Shown here: in pieces, positions 43,400 through 52,793 of the stretch
How positions within the stretch are numbered: the first letter of the stretch is position 1
Layout: every line of letters starts with the position of its first letter
NCBI GenBank assembly: GCA_947567595.1
Contig: CANOMQ010000002.1
Location: 91,711-155,710 of the forward strand
DNA from: an uncultured Lachnospiraceae bacterium
GTDB lineage: Bacteria > Bacillota > Clostridia > Lachnospirales > Lachnospiraceae
Reading direction: 5' to 3'
Length of the DNA: 64,000 nt
The notes under the pieces: generated by a model
Database searches by the model: none
What the model saw: only the letters and a program-made list of their open reading frames with translations
What the model was told of the DNA's origin: nothing
Program-made: the position numbers and the translations under genes

Positions 43400-43475
43400 T
43401 AATCTGCTTCCCTACGCCAGTATTATCCGGATCAGGTAATGAGGGTAAAATCTCAGCATATGCACCCCTAGCAAT
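43400..43475 (-). ncRNA. TPP riboswitch (THI element)
   Basis: Reading the minus strand, the conserved blocks are all present: GGGGTGC, GCTGAGA (with TTTTACCCT), ACCTGATCCGGATAAT, and ACTGGCGTAGGGAAG. The class binds thiamine pyrophosphate and represses the gene behind it, here thiT. Its P1 5' strand (GCTAGGGGTGCA) can also pair with TGCACCCTCCTAGC at 43352-43369, giving an alternative fold. Confidence 0.95.
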
Positions 43476-43543
43476 TCCCGGGGCATTACACCCCGGTAGA
43501 ATTATGTAATTGTTTCTAAAAAATATCTATGTTAAAACTGACC

Positions 43544-45274
43544 CTACCAGTCAATTTTAAACCGTTGTACTTCTTCCCGCAGACTACTTGCAATCTCGCC
43601 ATTCTGCACCATCTCGGAATTAACGACATTAATTTCACCCACAAGCGTCTGAATGCTCTCCGCCACGTTCGTCACACCGTTCGCGCTCTCGTCAACCGCC
43701 CGCGTAATACCGTTAATCGACTCCACAATCCTGCCGACCGTGCTCGTAATCTCCGCAGAATGCGCCGCATAACGCGTCATTTCCTCGTCAACATGCTCCG
43801 CATCGTCGCGGTACTGCTTGCCACTTGCGACAAAATTGTTGTAGTCATTAAGCACGGTTCCCTCAAGGTAGCCCGTAATCTCCTTTGAGTTGTCAATCAA
43901 ATCCTGCACAAGTGCCAAGACCGTGGTGTTAATCTCCTGGATATTGTTTGCCGTCGTGCGGCTTGAATCCGCAAGCTGCCTGATTTCATCGGCAACCACC
44001 GCAAAGCCCTTGCCTGCCTCGCCCGCTCTCGCCGCCTCAATCGACGCGTTGAGTGCAAGCAGGTTGGTCTGACTCGAAATGGAAAGGATTTCGCCCGTCA
44101 GCGAGCTAATCTTCTCAATCTCCTTGCTGTTCTCAATCGCTACCTTAATCTTCTCAATAATCGGCGCAACCAGCTTAATCGTGCTCTTCTTGTTTTGCGC
44201 CGCCGACTCCTCAAGCGCAGTCGCGCGATCCTTCATCTCGTTTGCATACGCCACAATATCTTCCGTCGCGTTCTGCATTTCATTCAGCTCATTCATGACG
44301 CTGGACGCATTCTGATCCACGCCCGCAACCGTCGCCGCAATCTCCTCCATCGTAGCGGAAAGCTCTTCTGTTACCGCCGATACATCACATGCGTTTGTAT
44401 TGGCGTTTGCCGCCTTCTCCACCACGTTCGACACAATGCTGTCAAGAGAAACAGAGTCCTCGTTGAGCTTCTGCATGACATGCTCCAAAATCTCCATCAG
44501 ACGGTTCATGTTCACCGCAAGTCTGCCAAGCTCGTCGCCGTTAGAAATGGTAAGCCGCAACGACAAATCGCCCTCGCCCCGCTCAATGCTGTCGATAATT
44601 TCATCAATCTTCACCGTGTGCCTGCGCAAACGGGAAATCACGAATTTCTGAATAATAACAACTGTTACTAAAAATGCCACAATCAGCAATATAATCAGCA
44701 CACCCGATATAATCGTTCCAAACATATACACCTTTTGCAGATAATCATTGATGTCCTGAATATCGGAATAATTAATGCTGATAACTTCATTGATAACCGA
44801 CTCCGCGTTTGTCGAAACAGTGTTCATATCCGACATAACAATCTGCGCTGCTCCCTGCGCGTCGCCGCTGTCCACCTTTTCCTTAATCTGCAATGCCAAA
44901 GCATACAAATCATTTGTCGCAGCCTCAATTGCGTCCAAGCCCTCCTGCGCGCCCTGATGCGGCAAAAATGACCTCGCCTTCTCAAGCTGTTCCTTTATCT
45001 GTGTGTTTGAGTCCTCAACCATGCCCCATACAGCGTCTTTTCCATCTCCCTGAAGCTGCGTGTAGACAAGCGCCATCTTCTCCATCTTGTTTGCATGGAT
45101 TGCCACCTGATCAAGCGTGCCAAGCGCATTGACACCAACCTGCCGAAGCTGCGTCGCGCCGTCCTGCATCGAATTCATGTTCGCAAACCCAAATGTCGCA
45201 ATCAAAATTGCAAGTATCCCTAAAATACAGACGGGTATCAAAATTTTTAAGCGTATACTCATACTCTTCTTCAT
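43544..45274 (-). CDS. Methyl-accepting chemotaxis protein
   Basis: 576 residues. The first transmembrane helix is at about 10-30, a four-helix-bundle type sensor domain spans about 35-185, and the second helix is at about 188-215. The HAMP domain follows ('[21 protein letters not shown]'). The signalling tip is '[20 protein letters not shown]' with '[16 protein letters not shown]'. The cytoplasmic domain is of the class with about 40 heptads. No receptor-modifying CheB/CheR pentapeptide is visible at the end. It signals through CheW/CheA encoded elsewhere. GGAGG precedes the ATG. Confidence 0.95.
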   Translation of the reverse strand: MKKSMSIRLKILIPVCILGILAILIATFGFANMNSMQDGATQLRQVGVNALGTLDQVAIHANKMEKMALVYTQLQGDGKDAVWGMVEDSNTQIKEQLEKARSFLPHQGAQEGLDAIEAATNDLYALALQIKEKVDSGDAQGAAQIVMSDMNTVSTNAESVINEVISINYSDIQDINDYLQKVYMFGTIISGVLIILLIVAFLVTVVIIQKFVISRLRRHTVKIDEIIDSIERGEGDLSLRLTISNGDELGRLAVNMNRLMEILEHVMQKLNEDSVSLDSIVSNVVEKAANANTNACDVSAVTEELSATMEEIAATVAGVDQNASSVMNELNEMQNATEDIVAYANEMKDRATALEESAAQNKKSTIKLVAPIIEKIKVAIENSKEIEKISSLTGEILSISSQTNLLALNASIEAARAGEAGKGFAVVADEIRQLADSSRTTANNIQEINTTVLALVQDLIDNSKEITGYLEGTVLNDYNNFVASGKQYRDDAEHVDEEMTRYAAHSAEITSTVGRIVESINGITRAVDESANGVTNVAESIQTLVGEINVVNSEMVQNGEIASSLREEVQRFKIDW

Positions 45275-45431
45275 CTCTTTACCTCCAAAGTGTATCGTAA
45301 TACTTTACAAAGTATCCTTTCCTATTTTACAACTTTTTCGATAAATTGTCTGTATTTTCTGTTCATTTTTTCGCTCGCATTTTATATAAAATCCATGCGT
45401 TATTTTTGTTAAATTTTTATTAATCCTTAGT

Positions 45432-46721
45432 CTATGCCATTTCGCCAAGATATTTTTCCACCGAGGCAAGCTTCACGCAAAGCACAAACACCGCGCACGC
45501 CTTCGAAAGCTCTTCCGGCGTCGGGCACGTCGGCGCGATACGGATACTCGTGTCCGCCGCGTCGTTCTTGTACGGATATGTTGAGCCTGCCGACGTCATC
45601 ACCACGCCCGCTTCCTTGCAAAGCGCAATCACCCGCTTCGCGCAGCCCCCCAACGTCTCAAACGCAATAAAATATCCGCCGCGCGGCTTTATCCAGCTTC
45701 CGATTTCCAGCCCGCCAAGCTCCTTCTCAAGACAGTCGAGCACCGCGTCAAACTTCGGTCTCAAAATTGCCGCGTGCTTTTCCATATGCGCCGCAACACC
45801 CGCCGCATTCTTGAAAAACAGCACATGGCGCATCTGATTGACCTTATCGTACCCAATCGTCTGAATGGTCACCGTCTTTTTCACATCTACGATATTTGCA
45901 GGCGACGTAATCAAAGCCGCAACACCCGCACCCGGAAACGTGACCTTAGAAGTCGAGCAAAGTTCATAATACATATCTGGATTGCCCGCCTTCTCGCACT
46001 CCTCCACAATATTCAAAATCTGTGCCTTGTCTTCCAAGTAAACATGGTGAACCGCATACGCGTTATCCCAGTAAATCCGGAAATCCTCCGCCGCCGGCTT
46101 CAAATTCGCAAACCGCCGTACCACCTCGTCCGAGTATACCACACCCGTCGGATTGGAATACTTCGGAATGTTCCAAATCCCCTTTACCGCAGCGTCGTTA
46201 TTCACATACTGCTCTACCAAATCCATGTCAGGGCCGTCTTCATTGAGCGGAATGTTTATCATCTCAATGCCAAAGCTCTCCGTAATCGCAAAATGCCTGT
46301 CATATCCCGGAACCGGACAAAGGAATTTCACCTTGTCAAGCTTACACCACGGCGTGCTCCCGCAGATGCCATGCACCATCGCCTTCGAAACCAAATCGTA
46401 CATCACGCTGAGGCTCGAATTGCCATACACCATCACATGATCCTTCGGGCACTCCATCAGCTCCGCGAAAAATTCCTTTGCCTCATCAATACCGTCCATC
46501 AGACCGTAATTGCGAATGTCAATCTTGTTTACGCCCTTAAATTCCGAATGGCTGTTCAGAATGTCAAGCATTGGCGCGGACAAATCAAGCTGATCCGTTC
46601 CCGGCTTACCCCTCGACATGTCAAGCCGAATGCCCTCTCCCTTCAATGTCTCATACTGCGCCAAAAGCTCCTCCTGCAGCGCAAGCAGCTCCTCCCTGTT
46701 CCGTTCCCGATACGCTTTCAT
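45432..46721 (-). CDS. Aspartate aminotransferase-like PLP enzyme (PF12897 type)
   Basis: 429 residues. The PLP fold is evident: 'LDMSRGKPGTDQLDLS' near 35, 'MVYGNSSLSVMYDLV' near 97, 'CPVPGYDRHFAI', 'NIPKYSNPTGVVYSDEVVRR' with the Asn-Pro-Thr-Gly, 'YWDNAYAVHH' and the Lys-bearing 'CSTSKVTFPGAGVAALI' near 250. This subclass transfers amino groups from aspartate and related acids. It is a single gene here. The opposite strand carries a long open frame that is only a shadow. Confidence 0.92.
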   Translation of the reverse strand: MKAYRERNREELLALQEELLAQYETLKGEGIRLDMSRGKPGTDQLDLSAPMLDILNSHSEFKGVNKIDIRNYGLMDGIDEAKEFFAELMECPKDHVMVYGNSSLSVMYDLVSKAMVHGICGSTPWCKLDKVKFLCPVPGYDRHFAITESFGIEMINIPLNEDGPDMDLVEQYVNNDAAVKGIWNIPKYSNPTGVVYSDEVVRRFANLKPAAEDFRIYWDNAYAVHHVYLEDKAQILNIVEECEKAGNPDMYYELCSTSKVTFPGAGVAALITSPANIVDVKKTVTIQTIGYDKVNQMRHVLFFKNAAGVAAHMEKHAAILRPKFDAVLDCLEKELGGLEIGSWIKPRGGYFIAFETLGGCAKRVIALCKEAGVVMTSAGSTYPYKNDAADTSIRIAPTCPTPEELSKACAVFVLCVKLASVEKYLGEMA

Positions 46722-46821
46722 TTTTCCATAACCTCCAACACTGGTATTTCAGTATTTCTCAATTTCCTACATTAATATATACTATTCTGTCTGTTTCTGT
46801 CAATATGTTAAAGGTTTCACA

Positions 46822-47913
46822 TTAAATAAACATTTCCTTGCCAAGCTCCACCAAAATTAACAGTGTCACCGGGCCAAGCACCACCCCGCCAATTCCATAA
46901 AACAGCACCCCCGCGTACACCGCAATCAATACCGCGACCGGAGAAAACCGCAGCCCGTTCCCCAAAAGCCGCGGCTCCAAAAGCTCCCGTATCAGCACGC
47001 AAATCACATACGTCGTAAAAATCACAATCCCGCCAAAAAGCTTCCCACTAATAACGTGCACAACGCCAATTGGAATGAGCACAATCCCCGTCCCGATAAA
47101 CGGCAGAAAGTCCATCACGCCCGCCAAAATCCCGTACGAATACGCCTCCGAAACACCCCCGATATAAAGCCCCACCGTCGCCGTCACACTGATACACACC
47201 AAAATAATCGACTGCGTTTTTGCATACGTCTTAATCATTCCCCCAAGCTTTTTCCCAATCCTTATTATAATAGAAAGAAGACGGTCAATCGCCGGCTCCA
47301 ACGTGGCAAGATTTAAAAGCCCCTGCTGCCACTGGTCAATCTCCCGCGCAAACAGCACCACGCAGATAAAGCTCACCAAAATAAACGTCCCGATATGCCC
47401 CGCCACGGACAAATACCGCAGGCTCCCGCTCAAAAAACCGTCGCCCGTATGCGCAAGGCTGCCCGCAAAGTCCGCAATCCGCTCCTCCAGCCAGCCGCTG
47501 ACAAAGCCCTGCTCAAAGCCCCAAAACTCCTCAATCCTGACACTTGTGTCAGAAATCAGCTTGGAAATGCTCTCCGTAATAAACCCGACGTCCCGCACCA
47601 CGTCTCTTGCACGGCTTATCAGAAACGTCCCAATCCCCACGATAACCAGCGCAACCGCAAGGATAATGCCAAACAAAATCCCGCCCGCCATCACGCCCTT
47701 GCCATTGCTTTGGTACAGCCTGCAGCGCTTCCCCTTCGCGCGCTTCTTTTCCTCGGCGTGAATGCAGAAGCGCTGCAACGGCACGACGATTAAGAGCGCC
47801 ACGGCAAGCGGCAGGAAATAGGGCAGAATATATTTTAACAGGAATAAAACTGACACACATGTCATAATGTACAAAACAACCCTCTGATAACCCCTCTGCC
47901 TCCAAAACTCCAC
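46822..47913 (-). CDS. AI-2E family transporter (YtvI/TqsA-like membrane protein)
   Basis: 363 residues starting at GTG with GGAGG upstream. About eight transmembrane helices are visible, with the family core 'YGILAGVMDFLPFIGTGIVLIPIGVVHVISG' (in parts) near 265-295, and 'FYGIGGVVLGPVTLLILVELGKE' near the end. In Clostridia such proteins include sporulation YtvI, but Na+/H+ or autoinducer export is known for others, so the substrate is open. It is monocistronic. Confidence 0.88.
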   Translation of the reverse strand: MEFWRQRGYQRVVLYIMTCVSVLFLLKYILPYFLPLAVALLIVVPLQRFCIHAEEKKRAKGKRCRLYQSNGKGVMAGGILFGIILAVALVIVGIGTFLISRARDVVRDVGFITESISKLISDTSVRIEEFWGFEQGFVSGWLEERIADFAGSLAHTGDGFLSGSLRYLSVAGHIGTFILVSFICVVLFAREIDQWQQGLLNLATLEPAIDRLLSIIIRIGKKLGGMIKTYAKTQSIILVCISVTATVGLYIGGVSEAYSYGILAGVMDFLPFIGTGIVLIPIGVVHVISGKLFGGIVIFTTYVICVLIRELLEPRLLGNGLRFSPVAVLIAVYAGVLFYGIGGVVLGPVTLLILVELGKEMFI

Positions 47914-48021
47914 GCGCTGTTCCTCCTATCTCCAAACTATGTAAGCCTGCTTCCATGTAAATGAAATGCTATTCAGGTGAAATTCCATGCAAATAAGACT
48001 TTATGTAATTTATATTTACAG

Positions 48022-48065
48022 AAAAAAGTGCAGTGGTTTTCCATTTATCAAAAACCACTGCACTT
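48022..48065 (-). terminator. Terminator after the transglutaminase gene
   Basis: A 15 bp perfect stem (AAGTGCAGTGGTTTT, 48026-48040, with its complement at 48051-48065) is followed on the minus strand by six T residues. It lies 33 bp after the stop codon. Confidence 0.88.
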
Positions 48066-48097
48066 ATTATCGTCATTATGATATTACAATATACGTT

Positions 48098-49702
48098 CTA
48101 ATTCACTTCCGCCGTATGGCTAAGCAGCCAGCTTCCGTCCTCGCGCTCCTGCGCCGTCACGCTCATGACGCAGCTATTCCGGTGCTTTTCAACCAAATAC
48201 CGCTCGATAAACCCGTCCTGAACATCGCCGTCATCATATGCCTCGTAAATATCCTCCCAAAGGTCTTTGTCCGTGACAATCAAATCAAAGCTGATATTGT
48301 CATCGTCCGTTTCCATCATTGTCGCAAAGCACTCAATATAATAATCGTAGATGTCGCCGATATACCCTTCCTCACTGCCGCGCACGGTCTGCACCGTGAT
48401 GTTTGCCGTGTTGTCAGTCACCGGAGCCTGTGTTGTCGTCTGATTGCCTGTCGTTGTCGTCGTTCCAGTCACGGTCGTAACGGTCGCAGGCGTATTCGTT
48501 GTCGGCTTCTTGGGCGGCGTCACCGTCGTGATGTCAGACGGGGCAGACGGATTGACTTCAAGCCCGCCGTACCTGCTTCCTCTGCACGCCGGAAGGTAAA
48601 TCGACAAATCCCTCCGCACATGATTGCCCGCGTAATCCGCGTCAGAGCAGTTAAAATAATCATACGTATTCGGATTGGTGTCGTCCCATGTGCTGTCCAC
48701 GTGATAATATTGCCCGTCATCAAGCTTCACAATATTCCATGCATGGTTCTCGCCCGCATATCCCATCACATAATAACAGGGAATATCCAACTGCTGGAGC
48801 ACATACTGCAATGCCCGCGCATATCCCGCACAGACCGTCCTGCCGTACACAAGCGCACTGTACGCGCTCTGGTTCATCGGCGCATTCGCGTCATAGCGTA
48901 CGCTCTGAATTAACGCGTCATGCGCCTCCCGCTCCTTGTCGTAGTCCGTATACTGACCATACGTTTTATCCAAAATCAGCTTCGCACCGTCCTCAAACTT
49001 TGACTTTGCAGTATCAATGTCATTTGCCGTGACATTAAACACAAGCGTGATATCCGCAACCTGCCCGAGCGGCGCGTATTTGTACTTGTAAGCCGTATCC
49101 ACCCAAAACAGCTCCGGGTGGTCGCTCACCACCGCCGTAAACGCATTCTTTAAGTCATTTACCGTGATGTCCGCCACCGGGGAAAAATGCTTCTCCATGT
49201 CGTCCGCATTCGCGTAAATCTGACGGTAAAGCGACTTCTGCGTCTCATTGAGCATTGCAAAATACGGGTAAAATTCCTCGTCAAAATTAAGTCCGTCACC
49301 GGTCTTTCCCTTGCCCAAGGTCTCAAGGATTTCGTCCGCCTTTGCCTGCGTGATTTCCGTGCCCGTCGACTTGATGGGAATGTATCCCGTCAGCGCTGCT
49401 ACCTTTTGCGGAATGTTGAGCTTCTCTGCCGGCTCCTCCTCATCTTCCTCCGGGCTTTTTGCCGCGGGCTGCTGTCCCTGCGTCACGGTTGTTTTTATGA
49501 CATAACTGTCTGCCGCCGACTCTGAGAGTTTTGCCTCAGACACTCCTGCCTCAAGCATCTCATCGGCATTCTCGTCCGTCTTTCCAAGACGTTCGCCAAT
49601 TCTTACCGCTATATCGGGATCGTGGTTGCAGAGCGCAATAAAAAGGAGTATAAGCGCAAGCAGACCACCAACACCGTATAGCACCTTCTCTACTATACGC
49701 AT
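48098..49702 (-). CDS. Membrane-anchored transglutaminase-like protein
   Basis: 534 residues from the ATG at 49702, which has GGAGG eight bases upstream. One N-terminal transmembrane anchor (about 7-25) places the rest outside. The transglutaminase core is at about 270-345, with catalytic Cys in 'YGRTVCAGYARALQYVLQQL' (in parts), His in 'GENHAWNIVKL' and Asp in 'YYHVDSTWDD'. A Thr-rich linker ('TVTTVTGTTTTTGNQTT') leads to a C-terminal domain of about 90 residues. Such proteins act as proteases or crosslinkers at the cell surface. The partner is unknown. Confidence 0.88.
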   Translation of the reverse strand: MRIVEKVLYGVGGLLALILLFIALCNHDPDIAVRIGERLGKTDENADEMLEAGVSEAKLSESAADSYVIKTTVTQGQQPAAKSPEEDEEEPAEKLNIPQKVAALTGYIPIKSTGTEITQAKADEILETLGKGKTGDGLNFDEEFYPYFAMLNETQKSLYRQIYANADDMEKHFSPVADITVNDLKNAFTAVVSDHPELFWVDTAYKYKYAPLGQVADITLVFNVTANDIDTAKSKFEDGAKLILDKTYGQYTDYDKEREAHDALIQSVRYDANAPMNQSAYSALVYGRTVCAGYARALQYVLQQLDIPCYYVMGYAGENHAWNIVKLDDGQYYHVDSTWDDTNPNTYDYFNCSDADYAGNHVRRDLSIYLPACRGSRYGGLEVNPSAPSDITTVTPPKKPTTNTPATVTTVTGTTTTTGNQTTTQAPVTDNTANITVQTVRGSEEGYIGDIYDYYIECFATMMETDDDNISFDLIVTDKDLWEDIYEAYDDGDVQDGFIERYLVEKHRNSCVMSVTAQEREDGSWLLSHTAEVN

Positions 49703-49939
49703 AATGGTACCTCCTCTTCTACTTATACTCCCCCATGAGTCAAAAACAAACAGCACCTCCATATGCTGTAATTGTCGCTTTTATTTAAACAAAGCGATTA
49801 ATTTATTTAATTATAAGACTTTTTAACGGTTGTGTCAATCTGTTATTTTGTATATAATAAAGTAAAATAATCGCACAATTTTGCCAAAAAGCACAACTCG
49901 CCCGTCTCTCCTATAGGATATGAAGGAAGGATAAAAAAC

Positions 49940-50671
49940 GTGAAAATCTTAGGACTGAATAAAACCACCCTGCTCGACTACCCCGGGCGGGTGGCTTGTA
50001 CCATTTTTTTAGGCGGCTGCAACTTCCGCTGCCCGTTCTGCCACAACAAAGACATCGTGCTCGCCTCGGGCAGCATTGCCGAATACACGCAGGACGAACT
50101 TTTCTCGTTCTTGAATAAACGCAGGGGCATTCTCACGGGCGTATGCATCACGGGCGGCGAGCCGACCATTCATGACGATTTGCCGGATTTCATTGCCGCC
50201 ATCAAACAGCTTGGATACAGGGTAAAGCTTGATACCAACGGCTCCAATCCCGCAATGCTCAAGGCGCTGATTGACGACAGGCTGATTGACGACTGCGCAA
50301 TGGATATCAAAAACTGTCCCGAAAAATATGACACAAGTGTCAGTTTCCCAGCCGTATCCGCACCTGCCGCTTATGATTTATCCAAAATTCAGCAATCCGT
50401 CGCGCTCCTTTTATCCCAGCCCTGCATCGACGAAGACGGCTTCTCCTATGAATTTCGCACAACGCTCGTCAAGGAGCTGCACGGGGAAGCGGATATGCGT
50501 GCCATCTGCGAATGGATAACAGGCGCAAACGCTTACTTTCTGCAATCCTATGTGGAAAGTGACGGTGTACTATGCAAGGGCTTCCACGCACATGACGAAA
50601 GCACACTCACAGCCTTTGAACACCTGTGCCAAGCCTATATCCCAAACACACATTTGCGAGGTGTTTCCTAA
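49940..50671 (+). CDS. nrdG: Anaerobic ribonucleotide-reductase activating protein, radical SAM
   Basis: 243 residues starting at GTG with GAAGGA upstream. The radical SAM motif Cys-x3-Cys-x2-Cys is in 'LGGCNFRCPFCHNKDIV' near 29-36, followed by 'CITGGEPTIHDDL' and 'VKLDTNGSNP'. The N-terminus 'LNKTTLLDYPGRVACTIFL' is that of the NrdG-like (PflA-related) group. It makes the glycyl radical on the anaerobic class III reductase. No nrdD is adjacent, so an activase for another glycyl-radical enzyme cannot be ruled out. Confidence 0.88.
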   Translation: MKILGLNKTTLLDYPGRVACTIFLGGCNFRCPFCHNKDIVLASGSIAEYTQDELFSFLNKRRGILTGVCITGGEPTIHDDLPDFIAAIKQLGYRVKLDTNGSNPAMLKALIDDRLIDDCAMDIKNCPEKYDTSVSFPAVSAPAAYDLSKIQQSVALLLSQPCIDEDGFSYEFRTTLVKELHGEADMRAICEWITGANAYFLQSYVESDGVLCKGFHAHDESTLTAFEHLCQAYIPNTHLRGVS

Positions 50672-50672
50672 A

Positions 50673-51557
50673 CTAAATCTCCACCTGCTTCATGTAATAT
50701 CCAAAGCACCCTTCGTAAATCTCGCGCTTTTCCTCCTCACGCATACGCGCCTCTCCAATGTCAAACCCCTCAAACCCAAACATCTGTGCAATCCGTTTCT
50801 CCCGCTCGTAATAGATGCCCGGCACACCAAGGTAGTACTCCACCGTGGAGCCGCCCTCACTTGCCGCACGAACCTTGCTGCTCTCCAACTGCCCCTCCTC
50901 AAAGCGAAAAAGCAGAAGCTGCCTGTAATTGTAATATGAATGCAGAACAAAGGAATTGGAAATCAGGCTGTGGTACCGCTGCGTCAGCACCACAAGATCT
51001 TTTGGCTTAATCAGCAGCGACTGCGCTTCTGGGAAAATATGCACCTGCGGATAGGTATCGACAAGCTGCTCCCACTTATCCTGCGGGAGCTTTTCCGGCA
51101 AGTCGTAACTGACGCTACCACGACCATATATGGTCTTTTTCTCCGTCGTCTCCTCCGCCTTCTGTAAATCCCTCTGCGCAGACTGCATAACCGGCTGCTC
51201 CAACTGCTCCACCCGCTGTTCCTGCGATACCGTCCGCACCGTCACAGTTCTGCTTTCCCGAAGCACGCATACCCCCTTGCGCTCCCCATAAAACGGCACC
51301 TCCACGCGGACGCACGTCTCAAAGCCTCCCGCATTCCCCCACGCAAGCTTTTCCATGCCATATCCGTTCTGAATCCCAACCTCCCCCAAGCACCACCTCT
51401 CGCCATTATCCGCAACCGCATACACACTGCACTTCGTCCCACACTGCAGCGGCACCCCGCGCAGCCCCACGCAAATCCCGCTGCGCTCCACCCGCAAAAA
51501 GCCTACGTTGCGCTCCTTCCTGTCCCCATTCATATAATCTATATAAAAAAACTGCAT
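50673..51557 (-). CDS. DUF6128-like protein of unknown function
   Basis: 294 residues from the ATG at 51557, with AAGGGGG upstream; the frame is open further upstream but without a site. The N-terminal part is beta-rich and conserved ('FFYIDYMNGDRKERNVGFLRVE'), a variable linker follows (about 125-170, Gln/Glu-rich), and the C-terminal part has 'LPQDKWEQLVDTYPQVHIFPE' and 'SFVLHSYYNYRQLLLFRFEEG' (in parts). This is a family I know from Lachnospiraceae without a function. Its ribosome binding site lies in the 3' arm of a strong terminator, which may limit its translation. Confidence 0.75.
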   Translation of the reverse strand: MQFFYIDYMNGDRKERNVGFLRVERSGICVGLRGVPLQCGTKCSVYAVADNGERWCLGEVGIQNGYGMEKLAWGNAGGFETCVRVEVPFYGERKGVCVLRESRTVTVRTVSQEQRVEQLEQPVMQSAQRDLQKAEETTEKKTIYGRGSVSYDLPEKLPQDKWEQLVDTYPQVHIFPEAQSLLIKPKDLVVLTQRYHSLISNSFVLHSYYNYRQLLLFRFEEGQLESSKVRAASEGGSTVEYYLGVPGIYYEREKRIAQMFGFEGFDIGEARMREEEKREIYEGCFGYYMKQVEI

Positions 51558-51560
51558 CAA

Positions 51561-51614
51561 AAAACCCCCTTCCATCGTTCCATACACTAATGTATGTCCA
51601 CAGAAGGGGGTTTT
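51561..51614 (-). terminator. Terminator of the CdaR gene that also holds the next gene's ribosome binding site
   Basis: AAAACCCCCTTC (51561-51572) pairs with GAAGGGGGTTTT (51603-51614), with an inner CATACA/TGTATG pairing. On the minus strand the 3' arm (GAAGGGGGTTTTTT) is both the T-run of the terminator and the purine-rich site four to ten bases before the start codon at 51557. It overlaps the CdaR stop codon region closely (51628). Confidence 0.85.
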
Positions 51615-51627
51615 AGAACCTCCAAGC

Positions 51628-52713
51628 TTATTCCAGTGAATCAATATAACGCATGTAATTCACAACCATAAGCGCAATCTTAAACGTCAGCGCGTCGTCA
51701 AATTTCCGAATGTCAAGCCCCGTCGCCTGATGCAGCTTTTCAATCCGGTACACAAGCGTATTGCGGTGCACAAAAAGCTGTCTCGAGGTCTCCGAAACAT
51801 TCAGATTATTATCAAAGAATTTCTGCACCGTCGTAAGGATTTCATCGTCCAAATCGTGAATGACATTGTCCCCGAAAATCTCTGCGATGAAAATCCGGCA
51901 AAGATTAATCGGAAGCTGATAAATCAGCCTGCCAATCCCAAGCGTATTGTAGGCATTGATGGGCTTTTCCATATAGAAAATCTTTCCCACGTCCATCGCC
52001 ATCTTCGCCTCTTTATAGGACTTGGACACCTCTTTCAATTCGTTCACAATCGTACCATAGGAAACCCTTGTAATCAGCATCGCCTCGGAGTTCATCATAT
52101 CGACGATGACCTGCGCCGCCTGCTCTACCTCCTCGTAGGCTTCCGAATCGCTCACTTCCTTGATGACAATAATGTTCTTCTGTTCCACCGCCGTCAGATA
52201 ATACCCTGCCTGCTCCCCGAACAGATTTCTCAAAAGCTCCATCGACACATTGTCATTATCATTCTGCGCCTCGACAAGATAAACCACACGCGGCGTATTC
52301 GGCGCAATGTGCAGCCGCTTCGCGCGGTTATAAATATCCACCAAAAGAAAATTATCCAGCAACAGGTTCTGAAAAAAATTATTTTTGTCAAAATGCTCCT
52401 TATACGCAATAATCAGGTTCTGTATCTGACTGACCGCAATCCTGCCAATCATGTAAGCGTCTGCGCCTGTGCCCTTGGAAATCAGTACATACGCTACTTC
52501 GTCGTCTTCGAGTATTTTCAGCATATGATAATCACCGACAATCTGACTGTCCGCAGGCGAAGCCACAAAATTATTGATTAGCTCCTGTGAAACATCTTTA
52601 TTGTCAAAGGTAGATGCCGCCACAATCCCTTCCATGTCAACCACACAGAAATCAACCTTTGTGATTCCCTTCAATTCCTCAATGCTTGCCTGAATCATTT
52701 GACTTGAAATCAT
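51628..52713 (-). CDS. CdaR/PucR family transcriptional regulator
   Basis: 361 residues. The N-terminal ~130 residues form a sugar-diacid-type sensor ('ISSQMIQASIEELKGITKVD', 'GIVAASTF'). The C-terminus is the PucR-type helix-turn-helix: 'VQKFFDNNLNVSETSRQLFVHRNTLVYRIEKLHQATGLDIRKF' (in parts), spanning about 300-345. CdaR-like regulators activate genes for glycerate or galactarate use. Here it follows a sugar-ABC ATPase gene and may control it. The terminator between them (52735-52764) suggests separate units. Confidence 0.88.
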   Translation of the reverse strand: MISSQMIQASIEELKGITKVDFCVVDMEGIVAASTFDNKDVSQELINNFVASPADSQIVGDYHMLKILEDDEVAYVLISKGTGADAYMIGRIAVSQIQNLIIAYKEHFDKNNFFQNLLLDNFLLVDIYNRAKRLHIAPNTPRVVYLVEAQNDNDNVSMELLRNLFGEQAGYYLTAVEQKNIIVIKEVSDSEAYEEVEQAAQVIVDMMNSEAMLITRVSYGTIVNELKEVSKSYKEAKMAMDVGKIFYMEKPINAYNTLGIGRLIYQLPINLCRIFIAEIFGDNVIHDLDDEILTTVQKFFDNNLNVSETSRQLFVHRNTLVYRIEKLHQATGLDIRKFDDALTFKIALMVVNYMRYIDSLE

Positions 52714-52734
52714 AATTTACCCCCATTTGTATAC

Positions 52735-52764
52735 AAAACCCCCGACAGAATATCCATCGGGGGT
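52735..52764 (-). terminator. Terminator after the sugar ABC ATPase gene
   Basis: ACCCCCGA (52738-52745) pairs with TCGGGGGT (52757-52764) and is followed on the minus strand by TTTTG. It is 30 bp after the ATPase stop codon. Confidence 0.8.
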
Positions 52765-52793
52765 ATATAATCACATATGAATTGAACAGATGT

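Noticed and set aside
45774-46775. Long open frame opposite the aminotransferase gene
   Set aside because: Antisense to a well-supported PLP enzyme, Arg/His-rich and without family features.
47987-48913. Open frame opposite the transglutaminase gene
   Set aside because: Covers the 3' half of a real gene and its terminator hairpin; no start site and shadow-like composition.
51730-52581. Open frame opposite the CdaR gene
   Set aside because: Antisense shadow of a recognised regulator; basic, low-information sequence.
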